64,000 bases of DNA from Papio anubis. Lineage: Eukaryota; Chordata; Mammalia; Primates; Cercopithecidae. Position numbers and translations under genes: made by a program. The notes under the pieces were generated by a model. That model saw nothing but the letters and a program-made list of their open reading frames with translations. It was not told the DNA's origin and did no database searches. Location: the NCBI RefSeq assembly GCF_008728515.1, contig NC_044981.1:8068895-8132894 (forward strand), written 5' to 3'. Each line of letters opens with the position of its first letter. The stretch's first letter is position 1. Below, one piece after another: positions 11,815 to 22,660 of the stretch.

Positions 11815-11900
11815 CATTTAGGTTCAGTGTACTTACTGAGTGACTACTATGTGCAAAGCATTGTACTAGGTGTTCTAGTACTAGTGTAGAGTCATTCACA
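11815..11900 (+). mobile_element. MIR fragment (weak)
   Basis: 'actatgtgcaaagcattgta' resembles the MIR/L2 tail text. The match is too short to fix family or limits. Confidence 0.4.
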
Positions 11901-12771
11901 TTAAAATGGAAAGATGATGACTAAGTGAATGAACAAAATTTGGGATGTCTTGCCTCTTGTGTTTTTCACATAGGTGTTGGTTACTTCAAATGACATGAAC
12001 GAAGGTCCTCATGTAAATCTGGAGAAAAACCAAAAAAAGTCAATTGCTTTACGCTATGGTTGGTACTTGGTAATTCATAACACTAATTACGGTTGATATG
12101 AAGACTACAACAGGTTTGTTACAAGCACCTATAATTCCCCTTTATCATGCTTGAATTATATTTCATGCAGCTTGGATAGCTTACAGTCGCTAAAGGCTCA
12201 TGTATAATATACCTACATCTCCAGACACAATGCTCCTTTTTGTCAATCTGGGAAAGAATATAGTGAGAATTGACAATTATATTATTATGAAATGAGCCAT
12301 CTTTTCTCACCCTTGCCAAGTTCCCTTTTTTGCTGGCCCTAGTGGCTAGGGAAAAGTCTGAAATGGTGATTTTTCCAGTCCATCTTTTGAGTTTGAAGAA
12401 GCATTGCTATTATTACAAATTTATTCTAGAAAAATTGAATAAAATAATAGCTTCACAGAAAATTAAGCTTCAGAAAATTTCCTTGTCCGATGACAGCAGG
12501 CTGAGGATTGTCTTTATCTGGTGTTGATGACTGTGTGTGAGTGTGTGGGGTTCTTTTTCCTTCCCTGGGGCTGTATCAGATTGTGGGTCCTCAGATATTT
12601 AGGCTTCTCATAAAAGGCAAGACTTTAAAAAAGTATTGGTGAACTTTGGACTAGAATGAATTTCATGTTTTGGGTAACTCTGGGATTTTGGTGGAGACTG
12701 GTTTGGGATAAGACTGATTCTGGAGTTGTAAACACCTAGAATTTTTTTTTTTTTCTTTTTTAAGATCAGTG
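11901..12771. other. Unique AT-rich DNA
   Basis: No gene seen. It holds a short GT run near 12530-12550 and a T tract near 12740-12760. Confidence 0.4.
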
Positions 12772-13246
12772 ACTATACTTCTTGTTTCTTGTTGCTGCTG
12801 CAGCAAATTACCAGCAACTGGGTAGCTTAACACAGCAGAAATTTATTCTATCACAGGTCTAGAGGCTAGAAGTCTGAATCAAGAAGTCTGCATGCCCGTG
12901 TTCCCTCCACAGGCTCTAGGGGAGGATCCTTCCTTGATTCTTCCAGCATCTGGTGGCTCCAGGTATCCTTGACTTGTGTGTACACCACACCAGTCTCTGC
13001 GTCTGTGATCACATTGTTTCCTTCTCTTCAGTCTTTCTCATGTGTCCCTCTGTCTTTCTCTTATAAGAACATGTGTCATTGGATTTAGGGCTCACCCATA
13101 TAATCAAGGATGATCTAGTCATCTTGAGACCCTTATCTTAATTACATCCACAGAGAACCTTTTTCCACATGAGGTCCCATTGATAGGTTCCGGGGATTAG
13201 AATATGGACATATCATTGTGGGAGCCTCTATTCAACCTACTATAGT
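12772..13246 (-). mobile_element. MLT1-type MaLR LTR
   Basis: Antisense LTR with 'aactgggtagcttaacacag' at one end, 'ttataagaacatgtgtcatt' in the middle and 'ttaattacatccacagag' near the other end, all typical of MLT1. Confidence 0.85.
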
Positions 13247-14220
13247 GGTTTTCAAACTTGTTTTGAATCAAAGGAAGAAATATATGTTATCACATAACCT
13301 AGCCCATTGTACACAGGGAAAGAAAGAATTTCACAAAACAGTGCTTTCTCTTACCGTGGGAGATGTGTTCTGTTCATGTTCATTCCATTCTATATTATTG
13401 CATTCGATTCCAACAAAATCTTGTTTATTAACCCCCTAAACAGATCTGCTGATCCATCAGTGATGTTGCCACCCATAGTTCTGGATCTCAGATGATCTTG
13501 GGCTATATCAGAACATCTGGACTCTCTGCACTGGGGAGCACTGCTTTGACCTGGATTCCTTAGGGCTGGCCGCACTGAGTTGGCTTTGAAGGAGTGGGTG
13601 TGAGGTTGAAAGGTGCTATCAGAATGTTGCATTATTTGATGACATTTTAAATACATTAAACACAAATCACCAACATTTACTGACATATTTTCAGGCATCA
13701 GGCATTGTGTTAGATATGAGAACCAAAAAAAAAAAAGATGAGAACCACAAAAATGAATTACCCAAACCCACTCCTCAACATTTCCTAAATTTTCTTTTAT
13801 GTTGTACCATACGAATTATTTGAGGTATACATTCTTAATCATCAATTTATCTGCCTAGGTAAATAGCTATAAATGTCCACTTATTAACTTTTCACTTTTA
13901 CTTAAGTACTTGAAATATGGTGTCCCACCGTAGCACCTAAATTCATACTTTATAAATTGTTTTAAAAGGATTTGGACACAATTAGGAGAAAGCCATTTCA
14001 GAGAAGATGCTAATCTGAATTTCTCATAATTGTGTGGACCTTTCAAACACTTTGCAAGTGAGACTATAAATGTAAAAGAAGCAACCAAAAAATTCTGCTT
14101 CATTTCAAGCAGGTGACGTAAGAGAACTAAAATCCATGATTAAGAAAAATGAAATTGTATAAATTATAGCAGAAATGCCTGTCATCACCTGCTCAAATGC
14201 CTCCAGGGGGTTAGATTAGA
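13247..14220. other. Unique DNA with a poly(A)-only insertion
   Basis: No gene recognised; one 102-aa minus frame (13390-13698) has no domain features. At 13714-13746 an A12 run is bordered by atatgagaacc and gatgagaacc. Confidence 0.5.
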
Positions 14221-14540
14221 AAAAGAAAATTACTTATCTGTAATTCTTATTCTCTTTAGGTAGCAATTATAATAGATATACACTCTTGGGTGTAAGTCAT
14301 TGGTGTGAGAACCAGGAGTAGACTCGAAGCCAGCTAAAGAATTATAACCCTCAAGGAAGGTGTACCCTGGGACGTCAAGGGCAAAATGTATATGGAATGT
14401 CATTGCCCCCGAATATCATTCCTATCTGACCATTGAAAAGCGCAGGCGAATTTGGTCCCTCAGAAGAAAAGAGCGGCTGAGTGGATCTATTATTATTATC
14501 ATCATATATTAAATGTATAAAGGTCTAGCCGCAGGCAACA
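14221..14540. promoter_or_regulatory. Candidate conserved non-coding block
   Basis: Repeat-free here by eye, with more CpG than its surroundings (gacgtc near 14371, gcgcaggcg near 14443, agccgcagg near 14528). The first part ('ttacttatctgtaattctta') has the look of a very old, possibly exapted repeat that I cannot name. No reading frame is supported. The call rests on texture only. Confidence 0.25.
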
Positions 14541-14724
14541 TTTGTGAGTTGGGTCTACTCATTTTCTCTGTGCCTTTCTGCCTACTTCAGGAATCCAATA
14601 CCCACTCACTTGCCATCTCCCTCACTCTGCTCTTAGGAAATACCTCATTCAATTTATTTACACCGAAACCAAGGCATTCACAGTAGCAAGAGACTTGGAG
14701 AGGGAATAAGAAGCCAGAGGCCTG

Positions 14725-14850
14725 TCTGCGGCTGGCTTGGCCACCCATTTGTTCTGAGATACCAGGTGAGCCATGTTAGCTCTTCGAGTGAGCTTCTGTG
14801 TCCTCATTCATACAATGACAGGGTAGAACGAGAGAGCGCAATTTCTGGGA
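14725..14850 (+). mobile_element. MIR fragment
   Basis: 'tgtgtcctcattcatacaat' and the preceding 'gagccatgttagctcttcg' follow the sense MIR text at low identity. Confidence 0.5.
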
Positions 14851-15941
14851 ACACTTTCATCTCCATGATTCCAGGTAAAGAAGACAGTACAATTAAAAAT
14901 AGGCTAATCTTGGGGTAAACTTTTAGGCTAACTATGATATCCTTGAATATGGCCTTTAAACTTGGGAAGAATCGACATCGAAGCCATAGAAACGAAGACT
15001 AGCTCGAGGCATCCATTGGGACCCAGGCAGGTATTCGGGGGGATCATGTTTGTTTGATCTAAACCTTTGTGGCAGCTACACAAAAACCTGAGACTGGCCC
15101 TAAATGCACCTGCGTGTAACCTGAGTTGGGACACAATTCACCTCAGAGCCCCTGGGTGAGGCAGCACTTTCTGAAGCTGCCACTGGGGCAACATTAGTGC
15201 CGAGAAGCAATCATTCCTGAAGGGTTACTCCAGTGTCTGAAACAGCTACGGACATTTCCAGCAATGGCTGCATCATTGCTAAGGAGCAACTTACACGTGG
15301 GAGTGTTTTTCTTTTTCTTTCTTTTTAATGTGTGCAGGGACTAGCTGCTTGTGCCTCTTTGAACATAGGGGCAGAAAAAGGAATTTCCTTCTTTTCTCTC
15401 TTTCTCACACCAATCTATGCATTCCTTCTCCTCTGAGGCCATTCCAAGCCAAATGGAAAGGAGAAGTTCTGGGAGGCCTTGCCCAGGTTTTATATGGTTT
15501 TAAAGGGAATGAAAGGTTTTTCTTTGGGTGGGAATGTCCAGAGGTTTGCAGGGGTATGTGCTGCTGTGACCATCACATTCTTTGGCTTATAGTCCTAACC
15601 AGATGTACCACTAACCAATTCTCCTATCTGGGCCTCTACTAGGGACATCCCCGCCTAGCCAACATAGAGGTATTTCATATGCATGTTTGAGATTTTTTTG
15701 TAGTGAGGCATGAGTGCGTATGGCTCAGCTGGGTCCCCCTGAGCTCACATCCTAAGAATTCAACAGTGCTCTATGGCCTAAGGCCTGTGGACCTGGGCAC
15801 GGAGGCCAGAGGAATGCCTCTTACGAGCACTTACGACCCAGGGAAGTTCTGTCCTTTTCCTCCATTTATACTGCAGTTTAAGGGCCAAACACTGATAAGA
15901 GCTAAAGATACAACAGAAAACAAGACACTGTGCTGTCTTCA
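14851..15941. other. Unique DNA
   Basis: About 1.1 kb without a recognised repeat. Frames at 15328-15642 (104 aa) and 15703-16077 (124 aa) show no domain features, and the second runs into the AluY. No exon can be supported. Confidence 0.5.
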
Positions 15942-15957
15942 AGAATTTTATCGTCTG

Positions 15958-16266
15958 GACTGGGCATGGTGGCTCACGCCTGTAATCCCAGCACTTTGGG
16001 AGGCTGAGGTGGGTAGATCACGAGGTCAGGAGATCAAGACCATCTTGGCTAACACGGTGAAATCCCGTCTCTACTAAAAAATACAAAAAAATTAGCCGGG
16101 TGTGATGGTGGACATCTGTAGTCCCAGCTACTCGGGAGGCTGAGGCAGGAGAATGGCATGAACCCGGGAGGTGGCGCTTGCAGTGAGCTGAGATCGCACC
16201 ACTGCACTCCAGCCCGGGCGACAGAGTGAGACTCTGTCTTACAGAAAAAACAAAAACCAAAAAACC
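15958..16266 (+). mobile_element. AluY
   Basis: Full-length sense Alu with 'gatcacgaggtcaggagatc', an AluY-type sequence. A 16-bp duplication agaattttat(c/t)gtctg flanks it at 15942-15957 and 16267-16282; the copies differ once, at a CpG, as expected from deamination. Confidence 0.95.
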
Positions 16267-16282
16267 AGAATTTTATTGTCTG

Positions 16283-16734
16283 ATGGGGTGAGGACATTTC
16301 CAAATCAGAACTCTGCAAGATTTGGGGTTGACCCAAACATAAGGTCATGCCTGGCACCACACCTGCTTTTTCACTGTTTCCAATGTTCCTATTGTGACAA
16401 CAAAGTATGGTCTTGTCCAGAGAGTGGAATCATATGTAATTTTGGAAAACTCTAAAACTTCATTTAATTGTTAATATATTGTTCAGGGGAGTCAGAGCCA
16501 TCCCCAGGACACAACTCTTTAGAGCAATGACCCTTGACCGTTGTGCCCTGACAGTGAAGTCACAGGAGGCAGCAGGAGATGGGACATTGAGTGAGATCAG
16601 AATACACCAGGGACCCATGTGACATCATTTGGCTGTTCCAGTTGGCCTTTTTCTATCAATATTTTCTCACTTCAAATGACCTGGAATGCATGCATTTCTG
16701 GAGCATAGTTCCCTGGAAAATACACTCATGAGTT
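16283..16734. other. Unique DNA
   Basis: No gene or repeat recognised. Confidence 0.4.
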
Positions 16735-17647
16735 CCTTAACTGTAGGAAAACCTTCTGAGAAATGCATCGGTAGGCAGTTTTGTGGTGCGAACATCATTG
16801 AACGCACTTGTACAACCCTAGCTGGAACAGCCTACTTCCCATCTAGGCTAAATGGTACAGCCTATTGCTCCTAGGTTACAAACTTGTACATCAGGTTACT
16901 GTCCTGAACACTGTAGGCAGTTATACCACAATGGTATTTATGTCAAAACATATCCAAACATAACAAAGATACAGTCAAAATACAGTTGAAAAGATAAACA
17001 TGGTATACCCATACAGGGCACCTCCCATGGAATGAGCTTGCAGGGCTGAAAGTTGCTCTGGGTGAAACTATGAGTGATGGGTGAGTGAACGTGAAGGCCT
17101 AGGACGTGACTTCACACTACTGTAGACTTTACAAACGCTGTACCGTTAGGCTGCACGAAATAATAAATTCACCTTTGCTTATTGTCATCTTTTTACTTTA
17201 TAAATGTTTTAATTTTTTTTAACTTTTGACTCTTGAAATAACACTAAGCTTAAAACACAAACATATGGTACGATTGTCCAAAAATATTTCCTTTCTGTAT
17301 GTTCTTATTCTTTTTTCTATTTTTAAAATTTTTAAAATTTTTCCTTAATTTTTTTTTTTTGTTGTTGTTGTTAAAAATGAAGACACAAACACACATTAGC
17401 CTAAGCCTACACAGGGTCAAGATCACCACCTTCACTGTCTGCTACCTTCACACCTTGTCCCACCAGATGGCACTTGGTCAAGTACCACTTTCTCCTGGAA
17501 GCTGACCCTAGCTGCTTCAGGTCTTCAGGGGCAAAAACATGCAGGGAGCTGTCGTCTCCTATGATAACAGTGCCTTTTTCTGAGATCTCTCTGGAAGGAA
17601 CTGCCTGAGTCTGTTTTATAGTTAACGTTTTAAAAATAAGGAAAAGA

Positions 17648-17965
17648 GGCCGGGAGCGGTGGCTCACGCCTGTAATCCCATCACTTTGGGAGGCCAAGGC
17701 AGGTGGACACCTGAGGTCAGGAGTTCGAGACCAGCCTGACCAACATGGTGAAACTTTATCTCTACTAAAAATACAAAAATTAGCCAGGTGTGGTGGTGTG
17801 TGAGTGTAATTCCAGCTACTCAGGAGGCTGAGGCAGGAGAATTGCTTGAACCTGGGAGGCGGATGTTGCAGTGAGCAGAGACTGTGCCGTTGCACTACAG
17901 CCTGGGCAACAAGAGAAAAACTCCATCTCAAGAAAAAAACAAAAACAAAACAAACAAACAAAAAA
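17648..17965 (+). mobile_element. AluS in Tigger element
   Basis: Full-length sense AluS with an A/AAAC-rich tail. The flanks ('aaaaataaggaaaagag' and 'aaaaataaaagaaggat') look like a decayed target duplication. Confidence 0.92.
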
Positions 17966-18080
17966 GTAAAAATAAAAGAAGGATAAAAGCATAGTATCGT
18001 AAATACATAAACCAGCAACATAGTTGTTTATCATCACTATCGAGTATTATGAATTGTCCATCACTGCATGAGCTAGACTT

Positions 18081-18369
18081 TTTTTTTTTTTTTTTTTTTG
18101 AGACGGAGTCTCGCTCTGTAGCCCAGGCTGGAGTGCAGTGGCCGGATCTCAGCTCACTGCAAGCTCCGCCTCCCGGGTTCACGCCATTCTCCGGCCTCAG
18201 CCTCCCGAGTAGCTGGGACTACAGGCGCCCGCCACCTCGCCCGGCTATTTTTTGGATTTCTTAGTAGAGACGGGGTTTCACCGTGTTAGCCAGGATGGTC
18301 TCGATCTCCTGACCTCGTGATCCACCCATCTCGGCCTCCCAAAGTGCTGGGATTACAGGCTTGAGCCAC
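18081..18369 (-). mobile_element. AluYRa-type Alu in Tigger element
   Basis: Antisense Alu with a long T run, 'gccacctcgcccggctat' and 'aggcttgagccac', but lacking about 10 bp at its 5' end. The target repeat gagctagactt occurs at 18070-18080 and 18370-18380. Confidence 0.93.
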
Positions 18370-18550
18370 GAGCTAGACTTTTATATGGCTAGCAGCACAG
18401 CAGGGTTGTTGACACCAGCTTTGCCACAAACACTGAGTCATGCACTGTGCTTCAATGTTACCATGGTTATAGGAATTTTTCAGCTCTATTATTTTACGGG
18501 ACCTCAGTCATATATGTGGGCTGTGGTTGACCAAAACATTGTCATATGGT

Positions 18551-18872
18551 GGCTGGGCGCAGTGGCTCACTCCTGTAATCCCAGGATTTTGGAAGGCTGA
18601 GGCGGGTGGATCACTTGAGGTCAGGAATTCGAGATCAGCCTGGCCAACATGGTGAAATCCCATCTCTACCAAAAATACAAAAAAAAAATACCAAAAAAAA
18701 AAAAAAATAGCCAGGTGTGGTGGTGCATGCCTGTAATCCCAGCTACTCAGAGGCTGAGGCAGGAGAATCGCTTGAACCTAGGAAGAGGAGGTTGCAGTGA
18801 GCTGAGATGGCACCACTGCACTCTAGCCTGGGTGACAAGAGTGAAACTCCATCTCAAAAAACCAAAAACAAA
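18551..18872 (+). mobile_element. AluSx-type Alu in Tigger terminal repeat
   Basis: Sense Alu with an enlarged A-rich middle. The 18-bp duplication aaaacattgtca(t/c)atggt appears as 18533-18550 and 18873-18890, with one base difference. Confidence 0.94.
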
Positions 18873-18899
18873 AAAACATTGTCACATGGTGCATGACTG

Positions 18900-19239
18900 T
18901 GTCACATAAACTGAGCAAACATGGATGTCCTGTATAGGAGATGGAACTCTTCTGTAAGTGACGTGAACTCTACAGATCACTTAGAGAGGTCATGTCCTCA
19001 TCTCAGCTGGAGAGCATCTGCTGTGGAGAGGACCTGGCTGCTTCCAGACCTCTCTGTCTGACCCCTGACTCTTGATGACCTGTGTCCTCAGAATGACCAG
19101 GAAGGCTTGACACTGAGCAGAATCTCTAATTCACTTGAGATTGATTCGACAATCTCATTCTTTGTGTCACTTCAATTTGCAGATCATTCCATTATTGGCA
19201 GCTACTTTTCTTAACTTTTTCCAGGTTGCATTTGATAAA
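18900..19239. other. Unique DNA
   Basis: No gene or repeat recognised between the Tigger and the L2. Confidence 0.4.
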
Positions 19240-19900
19240 TTGTTTCATTCATTCATTCATTCATTCATTCATTCATTCATTCTCTTATTCACTCACTCAA
19301 CATATATTTATTGTATACCTACTTCATGCCAGATACTCTTCTAAGTGTGGGGGATATAGCAGTGAACCAAAAAGACAAAAATCCCTGTGTTCCTGGAGCT
19401 GACCTTCCAGTGGCAGATGATAGGCAACAAACACCAGTAGGAAAGTAAATCATATTAGATGGTAGAAGTCATGATTACCATTGGAGAATGAAAAGCAAGA
19501 TAAGAGAGATGGGGAATGCAGCAGAAGGTGTAACGACTCCAAATGAAGCGGCTAGGGTCAGCTGTCATGAGAAAGTGATATTTGATCAAGTGCCAGAAGG
19601 AAGGGAGCCACGTGAATGCTGGGGGAGACCTTTGTGGACAGAGGGAGTGGCTGGAGAGGTGGGAGCCTGTGTGGTCAGTTTGAAGCGCAGACGTGTCCTG
19701 TGTGGCTGGACAGAGGACAGCAGAGGCGCAGAGGGGTGAGCTGGTGTTCGCTCACAGATCATTTAAGGCTTTAGGGGTCATTGGGAAGCCTTGAGTTTTC
19801 CTCTGAGTAATATGAGGAGACCTGGGAAGATTTTGAGCAAAGGCGTGACATGTCTTGACTTGCATTTTTAAAGGATTGCTCTGACTACTGTTCATTTTTA
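19240..19900 (-). mobile_element. L2 LINE 3' end
   Basis: Long antisense L2: 'catgccagatactcttctaa', 'ccctgtgttcctggagctga', 'gatcaagtgccagaagg' and 'ttttgagcaaaggcgtgaca' occur in the right order. The frame 19488-19739 inside it has no meaning as protein. Confidence 0.85.
19243..19282. repeat. (ATTC)n microsatellite at L2 end
   Basis: About ten ATTC units. The natural 3' end of L2 is a short TGAATGA run, so the tract is best explained as growth of that end. Confidence 0.95.
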
Positions 19901-20069
19901 ACCAGAATTCACCCAAAAAACTTGTTGGGGTGAAAGGTGGTGGGCAGGGGCCTGGAGGGAGCCCTGCAACACTTTAGAGGCAGGTTTATGCAAAACCTCC
20001 TCAGAGAATGGGGTGCAAGAAGTCTTCATGGAAGACATAAATTTGTCCTGAGCATTATTTTAAACAAGA
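19901..20069. other. Unique DNA
   Basis: No feature recognised. Confidence 0.35.
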
Positions 20070-20641
20070 CTTTGTTAATTATGAAATATAGAACACTTAA
20101 AGAAGAAGGTGTGTAAGTCACAAATGCACTGCTTAATGAAATGTAATAAAGCAAATACTCCTATCACCATTGCTGGGGGGGTCCAGAAATTGAACACTTG
20201 CACAGCCTTAGAGGCTCCCGTGTGTCCCTTTCTAATCCCAGCTCCCAACCTACTCCCCAAAGGCAGCTGCTTTCCAGACTCTCATGGTGGTCGCTTCCTT
20301 GCTTACTTTATCTTTTACCATCTATGTGTGGATACTGATGCTCTGTATTTTTGCCTGCTTTGTTGGGTGGCTGGCTTCTTTCTCTCAAGTGTATGTGTGT
20401 GACTCATCCAGGTTGTTGTTTGAGGCTGTGGTTTGTTTTCATGGCTGTACATTTCATTGTGTGACTCTCTTTCAATTTTTTTCACCTATTCTACTGTTGA
20501 CAGATAGTTAGGCTGTCCTCTGCTATGAATATCCTTGTACATATCTGATGTCCACAGGCAGCCTTGTCTGTTAAGTCTATAACCCAGGACTAGAGCTGCA
20601 GGATTGTGAAGTATATATATATTCATCTTTAGTAGATTACA

Positions 20642-20958
20642 TTTGTTTGTTTGTTTGTTTGTTTTGTTTTGTTTTGTTTTGAGACAGAATCTTGCTCTGT
20701 CTCCTAGGCTGGAAGGCAGTAGTGCAATCATGGCTCACTGCAGCTTCAACCTCCTGGGCTCAAGTGATCTCACTTCAGCCTCCCAAGCAGCTGAGTAACT
20801 GAGACTACATGTGTGGGCCACCAGGCCTGGTTTTTTTTTTTTAGAGACAGATTCTTGCTTTGTTGCCCAGGCTAGTTTCAAACTCCTGACCTCAAGGAAT
20901 CCTCCCGCTGCGGCTCCCAAAGTGTTGGGATTGCAGACGTGAGCCATTGCATCAGGTC
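20642..20958 (-). mobile_element. AluJ in L1M
   Basis: Antisense diverged Alu with a TTTG/TTTTG tail and a T run between the arms. Many changes from consensus indicate age. Confidence 0.88.
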
Positions 20959-21555
20959 AGATTCTTATTATCAGTAGTAGACTATCTCTTCCAGAATGAT
21001 TGTATCAATGTACACTCTTTCCAGATGTGTGAAGGAATTATCCTTGATATGTATTCTTCTCTATACTTGGTCACGTTACTCTTTAATTTTAGCGATTCTG
21101 CAGGGTATATAGTGACACCTCCAAAAGTGGTTTTAATTTGCATTTCCTGTGTTACAAAGGAGTTGCACACCTTTTCACATATTTATTGTCCATTTGCATG
21201 GCCTCTTTTGTGAAGTCCTTGATAAGTCTACTGCTTATTTTCTTTTGGCAGATCTTTTTCTTATTGATTTGTAGGGTTTTAAAAAATTCGGGATATGTCA
21301 TGAATGACAAGCAGACTGTCTCACTCTCTGGCTTAGCTTTACATTCTCTTATTGATGTCTTTTGAAGACCAAATGTTCTTAATTTTAATGTGGCCATATT
21401 TATCAATCTTTTCCTTTATGGTTTGTGCCTTTATGTCCTATTTTAAAAAATATTTCTCTTCTTTCTGTATTATCTTATAAAGTCTTTCTATTTTGCCTTT
21501 CACATTTAATCTAGAATACAACTGGATTGATTTTTTGTATGATATGAGGCGGAAA

Positions 21556-21690
21556 TGCTCCCTTCCACTCTCCCTTCCTCCTCCCTCCCTTCATTCCTTC
21601 TTTCATTCCTTTCTTCCTTTCTTTTTCTCCTTCTTTTTCTTTCCTCCCTCTCTTCTTTCTTTTCTTTCTTTTTGAATCCTTTCCTCCCTG
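21556..21690. repeat. Imperfect TTCC/TTTC tract
   Basis: Pyrimidine-only stretch inside the L1M. It yields spurious Ser/Leu/Phe-rich and Lys/Arg-rich frames. Confidence 0.95.
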
Positions 21691-21819
21691 CTCTTCAGTG
21701 TCATCTCTACCATAAATCAAGTGTCCGTAGATACATGGGGGATGGTCCTTCAGATTTCATTCTAAACTAGCTCATTTGCTTTTTCCTTTGAAAGAAAAGC
21801 CTAAACACCAGAAGTCTGA

Positions 21820-21968
21820 CAGTGGTTCTCAGCTTTGGCTGAGGTTTGGAATCATGAAGATACAGAAGCCTGGGTCCCACCTCCAGGGATTCTATCTAGT
21901 TGGGCTGGGACGTCATCTGGTCATGAGGATCTTTAAACCTCTCTGATGGGCAACCATGGCTGAGGCTC
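21820..21968 (+). mobile_element. MER5A-type hAT-Charlie element
   Basis: It opens with cagtggttctcagctttggc, a MER5 end, and includes 'cagaagcctgggtcccacct'. The far end 'caaccatggctgagg' is a decayed inverted terminal repeat. Confidence 0.85.
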
Positions 21969-22029
21969 AGGGGAAAGGAAGACAGGGAACCCACAGTGTT
22001 ATCATTATGGTTGCCCCATAAAAGGCAGG

Positions 22030-22160
22030 ATTCCCGGTGAAGGCTGAATTCCAGATCATTAACAAATTACTTTTTAGTATGAATGTGTCCTAAATAGGGC
22101 ATGAGACATACTTATGCTAAATAATTACACAGTGTGCCTGACATTTGTATTTAACTGAGT
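22030..22160. mobile_element. Hairpin-bearing old repeat, name unsure
   Basis: 'agtatgaatgtgtcctaaat' and 'gagacatacttatgct' form an imperfect hairpin known to me from the 3' ends of some L1M elements. It seems to resume after the AluS at 22611-22660 ('tatttttatttgctgcatct'). Confidence 0.45.
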
Positions 22161-22278
22161 GTTTTTTATATATATACACACATATGTGTGTATATATATA
22201 TAAAATATACAGATATATTCATATATATACACACATATGTGTGTGTATATATATAACTGTTATATATATATAAAATAT

Positions 22279-22312
<34 letters not shown>
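22161..22312. repeat. TA/CA/TG microsatellite at Alu tail
   Basis: A TATATA/CACACA/TGTGTG mix, including a perfect 34-bp palindrome at 22167-22200. It is in the position of the AluS poly(A) tail and probably arose from it. Confidence 0.92.
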
Positions 22313-22322
<10 letters not shown>

Positions 22323-22610
22323 TGAGACAGAGTCTTACTTTGTCACCCAGGCTGGAGTGTGCAATGGGGCAATCTCAGCTTATTGCAACCTCTGCTTCCT
22401 GGGTTCAAGTGATTCTCCTGCCTCAGCCTCCCGAGTAGCTGGGATTACAGGTGTGCACCACAACGCCTGGCTAATTTTTTTTTGTATTTTTAGTAGAGAC
22501 AGGGTTTTGTCATGTTGGCCAGGCTAGTCTCCAACTCCTGACCTTAAGTATCTGCACGCCTTGGCCTCCCAAAGTGCTGGGATTACAGGCGTGAGCCACC
22601 ATGCCTGGCC
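22313..22610 (-). mobile_element. AluS
   Basis: Full-length antisense AluS. Similar words before the TA tract (gtgttttttat) and after the Alu (gtgttctatat) fit a target duplication. Confidence 0.92.
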
Positions 22611-22660
22611 TGTGTTCTATATTTTTATTTGCTGCATCTGGCAATACTTGTTATCATAAG

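Larger units (their letters stand above)
16735..18899 (+). mobile_element. Tigger-type DNA transposon split by three Alus
   Basis: The left end ('ttctgagaaatgcatcgg') and the right end ('catggtgcatgactg') match the TcMar-Tigger family whose ends read cagtcatgcgtcgcttaac; the copy at 59750-60085 belongs to the same family. Roughly 1.2 kb of transposon sequence remain after removing the Alus, longer than the ~336-bp derivative. Its first terminal repeat is decayed. I recognise no intact transposase. Part of the third Alu's target lies in the right terminal repeat. Confidence 0.8.
20070..21750 (-). mobile_element. L1M LINE-1 (old), antisense
   Basis: The 3' UTR part lies at 20070-20641, and ORF2-derived text ('ttttaatttgcatttcctg', 'ttatttcttttggcag') at 20959-21555. 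After a pyrimidine tract, 'taccataaatcaagtgtccg' to about 21750 looks like the same element. All frames are broken. Confidence 0.75.

Noticed and set aside
11533..11889. 118-aa frame beginning in a Leu/Pro/Ser-rich stretch that looks like a membrane segment
   Set aside because: The hydrophobic part is the translated TTCC/CCCT tract.
17407..18021. 204-aa minus frame, the longest in the window
   Set aside because: It runs through an Alu and decayed Tigger DNA; the residues are typical antisense-Alu translation with no transposase motif.
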